The translations under genes were made by a program, and so were the position numbers. The notes beneath the pieces are model-generated. The model was given only the letters and a program-made list of their open reading frames with translations. It was not told where the DNA came from and did no database searches. Shown piece by piece: positions 7,135 through 10,682 of a DNA stretch of 10,682 nt (position 1 is the stretch's first letter; every line of letters begins with the position of its first letter). Origin of the DNA: Rickettsiales bacterium (GTDB lineage: Bacteria; Pseudomonadota; Alphaproteobacteria; TMED127); the NCBI GenBank assembly GCA_002711515.1, contig PARN01000003.1:1-10682 (forward strand), read 5' to 3'.

Positions 7135-8124
7135 TTATGTTAAGTATTTAAACCAATCTTTTGTTTCATTTTCTATTGATTCTTTGTCCCAAACCGGAGC
7201 ATCTCTAAAGTCATGGATACTTTCGAGTAGTTTTTGTACTCCGGTTTCAAAATTTATAATTGGTTTCCAATTTGTTTCTCTTAATATTTTTTTTATATCG
7301 GCAAATGTACATTTAGGTTCGCCTGGTCTTTCTGGAATAAAAACTTTTTCCCCCCCTCCCAATAATTCAATCAAATAATTAATACTATATGTCTGACCTG
7401 AACCAATATTAAAAATTTGATTATGAATACTATCTTTTGTCATTTCCAAAAATGATGACACAACGTCATCAATGTAAGTAAAATCTCTAGTTTGTTCTCC
7501 ATCACCTACAACTGTAAAAGGTTTTTTTGCAAGCATTTGAGCAAGAAAAACTCCAAAAACTGCCCCATATGCTCCTGAAGTTCTTGCTCTTGGCCCATAC
7601 ACATTAAATAGTCTTAAACTTATTGTTGATATGTTAAATAATTTCCCAAAGTGGATTATAATTTCTTCACCTAAACGTTTTGTCAATGCATATGGATAAC
7701 ACGGCGATATCAAAGAGTTTTCAGAAGTTGGGTACTTGTCTGGAATTCCGTAACATGAAGAAGATGCTGCGTAAATTATTTTTTTAATACAATGTTCCCT
7801 CGACAATTTCATGATATTGAAAGTACCTTTTACATTTGATTCAAAATATATATTAGGATTTGTTATCGATGGAACAATATCAGCCAAAGCCGCAAGGTGA
7901 AAAATCATGTCGGTTTTAATTAAATATTTATTTAATCTTTCTTCGTCATTTATGTCTATTTCTATAAAATCAAATTTATTTTCTTTCTTTAATGATTTCA
8001 AATTTGAGATTTTTCCATTGCTAAGATTATCTAGACCGATGACATTATAATTCTCGTTTACTAGTTTTTCGCAAAGATGACTTCCAATAAATCCTGCGCA
8101 TCCAGTAACTAAAATATTTTTCAT
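7135..8124 (-). CDS. NAD-dependent epimerase/dehydratase, extended SDR (UDP-sugar 4-epimerase-like)
   Basis: 329 residues, apparently the first gene of the minus-strand operon. The NAD-binding motif is VTGCAGFIG (6-14; Gly8, Gly11, Gly14) with Asp32 for the adenosine ribose. FHLAALADI (75-83) follows, then SSSCYG (121-126) with YALTK (Tyr145, Lys149) as the catalytic triad. RLFNVYGPRA (171-180), VGDGEQTRDFTYIDDV (206-221) and FNIGSG (238-243) are substrate-domain motifs shared with UDP-glucose/GlcNAc 4-epimerases and related enzymes. The C-terminus (308-329) carries a distinctive tail with APVW and KDWFKYL, not typical of GalE. SSSCYG rather than TDExYG argues against a 4,6-dehydratase. A G7 run encodes Gly257-Gly258 and adjoining bases. 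No strong Shine-Dalgarno site precedes the ATG, and the next gene starts 26 bases after its TAA stop. Sugar-nucleotide epimerisation is likely; the substrate is unknown. Confidence 0.9.
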   Translation of the reverse strand: MKNILVTGCAGFIGSHLCEKLVNENYNVIGLDNLSNGKISNLKSLKKENKFDFIEIDINDEERLNKYLIKTDMIFHLAALADIVPSITNPNIYFESNVKGTFNIMKLSREHCIKKIIYAASSSCYGIPDKYPTSENSLISPCYPYALTKRLGEEIIIHFGKLFNISTISLRLFNVYGPRARTSGAYGAVFGVFLAQMLAKKPFTVVGDGEQTRDFTYIDDVVSSFLEMTKDSIHNQIFNIGSGQTYSINYLIELLGGGEKVFIPERPGEPKCTFADIKKILRETNWKPIINFETGVQKLLESIHDFRDAPVWDKESIENETKDWFKYLT

Positions 8125-8169
8125 GACTTTACAATCTATAAATTAACATAAAAACAGCATAAATATATT

Positions 8170-8188
8170 TTTAAATTAGAAATTTAAA
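8170..8188. repeat. AT-only inverted repeat (8-bp arms, 3-base loop)
   Basis: TTTAAATT (8170-8177) and AATTTAAA (8181-8188) are perfect inverted arms around AGA. The arms hold no G or C, so as an RNA hairpin it would be weak, and there is no coding sequence before it for it to terminate. It may be chance in this AT-rich spacer or part of a protein-binding site beside the 16-bp palindrome. Confidence 0.3.
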
Positions 8189-8201
8189 CTATTATTGGCA
8201 T

Positions 8202-8217
8202 AAAATCTGCAGATTTT
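8202..8217. promoter_or_regulatory. perfect 16-bp palindrome, candidate operator
   Basis: AAAATCTGCAGATTTT reads identically on both strands, with its centre between 8209 and 8210. It ends 5 bases before the ATG of the plus-strand glycosyltransferase-like gene and lies about 80 bases upstream of the sugar operon start. Its position suits a dimeric regulator that would block the plus-strand gene. No regulator gene is in the window, so this role is inference. Confidence 0.35.
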
Positions 8218-8222
8218 TCTGT

Positions 8223-9014
8223 ATGCAAAAAATCTCTTGTATTCATCCAACTTGTAGACCAGCTTTAGCAGTTGAAACTAGAAAAAAATGGCTAGATTCT
8301 GCTGACAAACCTGAATTAATTGAATATATAACTTGTTTCGATACCGAAGATCCAGAAAAACTTAAACTAAGAATAGAAAAAAACAAGAATATTATTAACA
8401 TTTATGAACCTTTCAGTTTTGGTATAGTTAAGAAATGTAATATTGCAGCAAGATATGTAAAGAATGATTGTATAATAGTTGCAACTGACGATACAATTCC
8501 AGAGAAGAAATGGGATACAAAAATTCTAGAAAGTACAGACTGGTCAGAAGAATTAGTTTTAAATGTTAGTGATGGAACAGAAAGTAAAGATACAAGAGTT
8601 TATATGGTTAAAACTGTTATTCTGTCAAAAAAAAGATATGAAAAACTAGGTTATATTCTTCATCCAGATTTTAGTCATGTATACTGTGATAATTTTCATT
8701 CTTGGATATCGCACAGAGATTCGATTGTGCTTGATAGAAAAGACATAATGTTTGAACACCTGCATCCATCAATAGGTAAGTCTGAAATAGACGAATTTTA
8801 CTTAAAATGTAATACTCAGGATGAATATAATCGAGGTGAAAGAATTTTTCAAAAATTAACAAGGAATTCATTATCTTCTAAAAAACTTGACCAATTTGTT
8901 GATAAATTTTCTTTTGAAGTAGATCCAGTTAAAAAAATTATTTTAGCTTTTGTAATACTATCTCATGATACAAATTTACAAGAAAAACTGGTTGAATTAG
9001 CAAAAACTAGCTGA
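8223..9014 (+). CDS. glycosyltransferase-like protein (GT-A / family 2 type)
   Basis: 263 residues, from an ATG with no clear Shine-Dalgarno site. The N-terminal strand and turn IHPTCRPALAVETRKKW (7-23) resembles the start of small GT-A glycosyltransferases. KKCNIAARYVKNDCIIVATDD (70-90) follows, where Asp89-Asp90 is a likely DxD-type metal/nucleotide-sugar site. CDNFHSW (155-161) and MFEHLHPSIGKSEIDE (176-191) resemble the acceptor or general-base region of the same type. The last 45 residues are helical and unassigned. There is no signal peptide or transmembrane helix, so a cytoplasmic, possibly membrane-peripheral enzyme is expected. It is the only plus-strand gene, transcribed away from the sugar operon and ending 5 bases before the convergent gene. 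It could transfer the sugar made by the neighbouring operon, but that is inference. The DD site and fold are judged by eye only. Confidence 0.65.
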   Translation: MQKISCIHPTCRPALAVETRKKWLDSADKPELIEYITCFDTEDPEKLKLRIEKNKNIINIYEPFSFGIVKKCNIAARYVKNDCIIVATDDTIPEKKWDTKILESTDWSEELVLNVSDGTESKDTRVYMVKTVILSKKRYEKLGYILHPDFSHVYCDNFHSWISHRDSIVLDRKDIMFEHLHPSIGKSEIDEFYLKCNTQDEYNRGERIFQKLTRNSLSSKKLDQFVDKFSFEVDPVKKIILAFVILSHDTNLQEKLVELAKTS

Positions 9015-9019
9015 TAACC

Positions 9020-9238
9020 CTATTTATTACTTCTGTACACTCCTGATTTAACCTTATTAGCAATACTTATTAAAAAGTCACTTATTTTATCATCCGTATT
9101 TTGAGTCGAAAGTTCTCTTATTATCTCATCAATGAAAGCACCTATAGCAATATAAGGGTTAATTTTATTTCTTCTACATTCTGCTCTTGCTTTTAGTACA
9201 ATTGAAGAGGCTAATTTTTTTTGTTCATTTTCATCCAT
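9020..9238 (-). CDS. small conserved-looking protein of unknown function, coupled to umuC
   Basis: 72 residues (MDENEQKKLASS...) from ATG 9238. An in-frame ATG at 9244 would add Met-Lys and overlap the umuC stop as ATGA. The TAAGG at 9246-9250 is 7 nt from the 9238 start but only 1 nt from 9244, which favours 9238, though coupled starting at 9244 is possible. The protein is highly charged with no membrane segment or signal peptide. It looks all-helical: an Ala/Lys/Arg-rich helix (about 5-23), KINPYIAIGAFIDEIIREL (about 24-42), and a third helix ending in VKSGVYRSNK. I do not recognise the family. Base composition matches its neighbours. Its place directly after umuC suggests co-expression with polymerase V. 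It converges with the glycosyltransferase gene, 5 bases apart, with no visible terminator. Confidence 0.7.
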   Translation of the reverse strand: MDENEQKKLASSIVLKARAECRRNKINPYIAIGAFIDEIIRELSTQNTDDKISDFLISIANKVKSGVYRSNK

Positions 9239-9240
9239 TT

Positions 9241-10557
9241 TCATACCTTAACTTTTGGTATATCACACCAGTTAGTAGTATAGCAAGGTGATCTATAATC
9301 AGATTTCATTAACCAATTCACCTCTTTGTTTTTCTTATAAAAAAAACCATTTTTGTCTGAAGATATTCTCAGTTTCCCGTTACCAAACCTACTATTAATA
9401 CAATCAACAGCATCCATTAATTTGATATCCTGGTTACTATCTGTTAAATCTTCTACTCTTCTTCTATTTGATATCAAATTCTGTTGTATGTTATTACCAG
9501 TACAAAAGTCAGATAAAATTATACCTACTTTGCTATAAAGAAAAGATTTTCGGTAAATTTTCTTAAGAAGTCTATCAGATATTTTCCAAATTACCCTAGA
9601 ATCATTTGTTGCTTCTAATAAAGAATGTGATTCTGAATTTTTGTATACTTTATTACAATACTTGGAGGTTTTTAAAAAAATAGTAATAGTTTTACAAAAA
9701 AGTCTGTGACTTCTCATCTTAGAAGAAGCCTTTTGAACATAGACTATCAATGCACTTCTTATATCATCTTGAAGATTAAGTTTTTTTCCGAAGGATCTAG
9801 AAACACATATTGACTTTTTTTCTTTTAAATCATTTTTTATATTATCACATGAAATTCCTCTTAACTCTAAAATCGTTCTTTGAAGAACAATCCCTTTTTC
9901 TTTTTTAGCAAAACTGTCATTAATTTCTTTTAGTTCAAAAGCATTTCTTATTCCACAGTTAGACAAAAAACTTGATATACCTCTACCCACACCCCAAATA
10001 TCTTCTACATCTGTATTCTTTAAAATATAGTTCAATTCTTTTTCAGACTTTGTTTCCAATACATTATTATAATCAATTGATAAGTCAGGATAATCTTTTC
10101 TCTTTTTAATTACTCTATTACTAATTTTTGCAAGAGTTTTAGTTTTAGCAAGACCTATACTAACTGGAATACCAGTCCATCTAAGTATTTTTTTTGCTAA
10201 GTCAAAACAAAAATTTTCTCTTCCAGTTACTATATCCAAATAAAAAAAAGCTTCGTCTATTGAGTAAACTTCAGTATTAGGCAAATTTTTTCTTAAAATA
10301 CTCATAATTCTATCTGAAATATCGCCATAGAAAGAATAGTTAGAAGATAATACTGAAATCTCTAATTTTTTAATTAAATTCTTAATTTTAAAAAATGGTT
10401 CACCCATTTTTATACCTAATTCCTTTGCTTCATTAGATCTAGAAATGACACAACCATCATTATTTGAAAGTACAACAACTGGTTTTCCTGAAAGCTTAGG
10501 GTTAAATAATCTTTCACAAGAAACATAAAAATTATTACAATCTAAAAGTCCAATCAT
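9241..10557 (-). CDS. umuC: DNA polymerase V catalytic subunit UmuC (Y-family translesion polymerase)
   Basis: 438 residues from ATG 10557; the frame extends to a TTG at 10596, but that would overlap the umuD end and add 13 residues before the family start MIGLLDCNNFYVSCERLF. Catalytic carboxylates sit at Asp6 and in YSIDE (Asp101, Glu102), the same numbers as in E. coli UmuC (422 residues). Other landmarks are VVVLSNNDGCVISRS (27-41), GIKMGEPFFKI (48-58), SSNYSFYGD (71-79) and the helix-hairpin-helix segment around DIWGVGR. QQNLI (358-362) lies where E. coli has the beta-clamp-binding QLNLF, and the UmuC-type C-terminus (DUF4113) shows SPCYTTNWCDIPKV (423-436). With UmuD' it should form the mutagenic polymerase that copies damaged DNA. 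It begins 7 bases after the umuD stop. All key residues are present, so it looks active. Confidence 0.96.
   Translation of the reverse strand: MIGLLDCNNFYVSCERLFNPKLSGKPVVVLSNNDGCVISRSNEAKELGIKMGEPFFKIKNLIKKLEISVLSSNYSFYGDISDRIMSILRKNLPNTEVYSIDEAFFYLDIVTGRENFCFDLAKKILRWTGIPVSIGLAKTKTLAKISNRVIKKRKDYPDLSIDYNNVLETKSEKELNYILKNTDVEDIWGVGRGISSFLSNCGIRNAFELKEINDSFAKKEKGIVLQRTILELRGISCDNIKNDLKEKKSICVSRSFGKKLNLQDDIRSALIVYVQKASSKMRSHRLFCKTITIFLKTSKYCNKVYKNSESHSLLEATNDSRVIWKISDRLLKKIYRKSFLYSKVGIILSDFCTGNNIQQNLISNRRRVEDLTDSNQDIKLMDAVDCINSRFGNGKLRISSDKNGFFYKKNKEVNWLMKSDYRSPCYTTNWCDIPKVKV
9246..9250 (-). promoter_or_regulatory. ribosome binding site TAAGG for the small gene after umuC
   Basis: TAAGG reads on the minus strand inside the last codons of umuC, 7 bases before ATG 9238 and 1 base before ATG 9244. 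The spacing favours 9238. Confidence 0.5.
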
Positions 10558-10564
10558 AATAAAA

Positions 10565-10682
10565 TCAAAGTAAGTTATGTATAACGTAAGTGGCAACCCC
10601 CCATATTATTGTATCTACTTCTGAGCTCAACTTTATTTTTGGATAATTCACATTTTCAGATTTTAAATAACAATTTCCAAGT
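10565..10682 (-). CDS. umuD: UmuD, C-terminal end only (5' part beyond window)
   Basis: The last 38 residues of an open frame enter from the window edge and stop at TGA (10567-10565). The end TIIWGVATYVIHNLL closely matches the C-terminal beta strand of UmuD/LexA-fold S24 peptidases (E. coli UmuD has DVFGVVIHVV), preceded by a YLKSEN...YPKI segment like the family's xPENxxYPxI. The frame is 7 bases upstream of umuC, the standard umuDC arrangement. UmuD cleaves itself on a RecA filament and the product joins UmuC. The catalytic Ser and Lys, the cleavage site and any LexA-type operator would lie outside the window, so intactness and SOS control cannot be judged. Confidence 0.88.
   Translation of the reverse strand, partial: LGNCYLKSENVNYPKIKLSSEVDTIIWGVATYVIHNLL

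Larger units (their letters stand above)
8125..8222. promoter_or_regulatory. divergent intergenic region, candidate shared control region
   Basis: These 98 bases separate the starts of the minus-strand sugar operon and the plus-strand glycosyltransferase-like gene, so promoters for both should lie here. The sequence is almost entirely A and T. I found no convincing pair of -35 and -10 hexamers at proper spacing on either strand; many TATATT-, TATTAT- and TAAAAT-like hexamers occur but are expected by chance at this composition. Two inverted repeats are listed separately. No riboswitch-like or attenuator structure is visible. Confidence 0.5.

Noticed and set aside
8195..8211. Sigma-54-like promoter (TTGGCAT...CTGCA, GG and GC 12 bases apart) before the glycosyltransferase-like gene
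   Set aside because: The spacing fits, but transcription would start at about 8222, directly at the ATG with no leader; the -24 part lacks the CG of the consensus; the TGC half is explained by the palindrome core; there is no sign of sigma-54 regulation.
8671..8871. Minus-strand 66-residue frame inside the glycosyltransferase-like gene
   Set aside because: The plus-strand protein shows family-like motifs across this stretch; the antisense frame shows none.
9001..9040. Bidirectional terminator between the convergent genes
   Set aside because: Only 5 bases separate the stops and I find no GC-rich hairpin with a T tract on either strand.
10558..10596. TTG start adding 13 residues to UmuC
   Set aside because: The extension lies over the end of umuD and precedes the conserved MIGLLDCNNFY start; the catalytic residues number as in E. 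coli only from ATG 10557.
1..10682. CRISPR arrays, tRNA or rRNA genes, insertion sequences, attachment sites
   Set aside because: No regularly spaced direct repeats, cloverleaf-like or rRNA sequence, transposase, integrase or terminal inverted repeats were seen.

Overview
The window is very AT-rich (roughly 30% GC or lower by eye) and densely packed, with short spacers and overlapping genes. It reads as a bacterial chromosomal accessory region. The base composition, compactness and gene content would suit a streamlined low-GC marine alphaproteobacterium (SAR11-like) or another low-GC marine lineage. No rRNA, tRNA, transposase or phage gene is present to settle the taxonomy.

Region 1 (1-8124, minus strand) looks like one operon of at least eight genes, read from 8124 towards 1. 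The order is: extended SDR sugar epimerase; a fusion of a nucleotidyltransferase and a PfkB-type kinase; a second extended SDR; thiamine-diphosphate (TPP) E1 alpha; E1 beta; two tandem DegT/DnrJ/EryC1 aminotransferases; and the start of an unrecognised gene that leaves the window. From the second SDR onward the genes overlap or abut (ATGA, 11 nt, TGATG, 23 nt, 0 nt), so tight co-translation is likely. Together they suggest synthesis of an unusual nucleotide-activated amino sugar for surface polysaccharide. The kinase/nucleotidyltransferase would phosphorylate and activate a sugar, the SDRs would epimerise or reduce it, and the aminotransferases would aminate keto positions. The E1 alpha/beta pair has no E2 or E3 partner here and may transfer a two-carbon unit to make a branched or chain-extended sugar. 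That pathway is inference.

Region 2 (8125-8222) is a 98-base divergent intergenic region. It holds a perfect 16-bp palindrome and an 8-bp-arm AT-rich inverted repeat. Region 3 (8223-9014, plus strand) is a single glycosyltransferase-like gene pointing away from the sugar operon.

Region 4 (9020-10682, minus strand) is an error-prone DNA polymerase V module: the 3' end of umuD, complete umuC, and a 72-74 residue protein coupled to umuC. It converges on the glycosyltransferase gene with only 5 bases between. Three apparent long frames begin with TTG (2513, 7123, 10596). For these the sequence favours internal ATG starts (2510, 7108, 10557), which are used here. There is no gene-free stretch above 300 bases.
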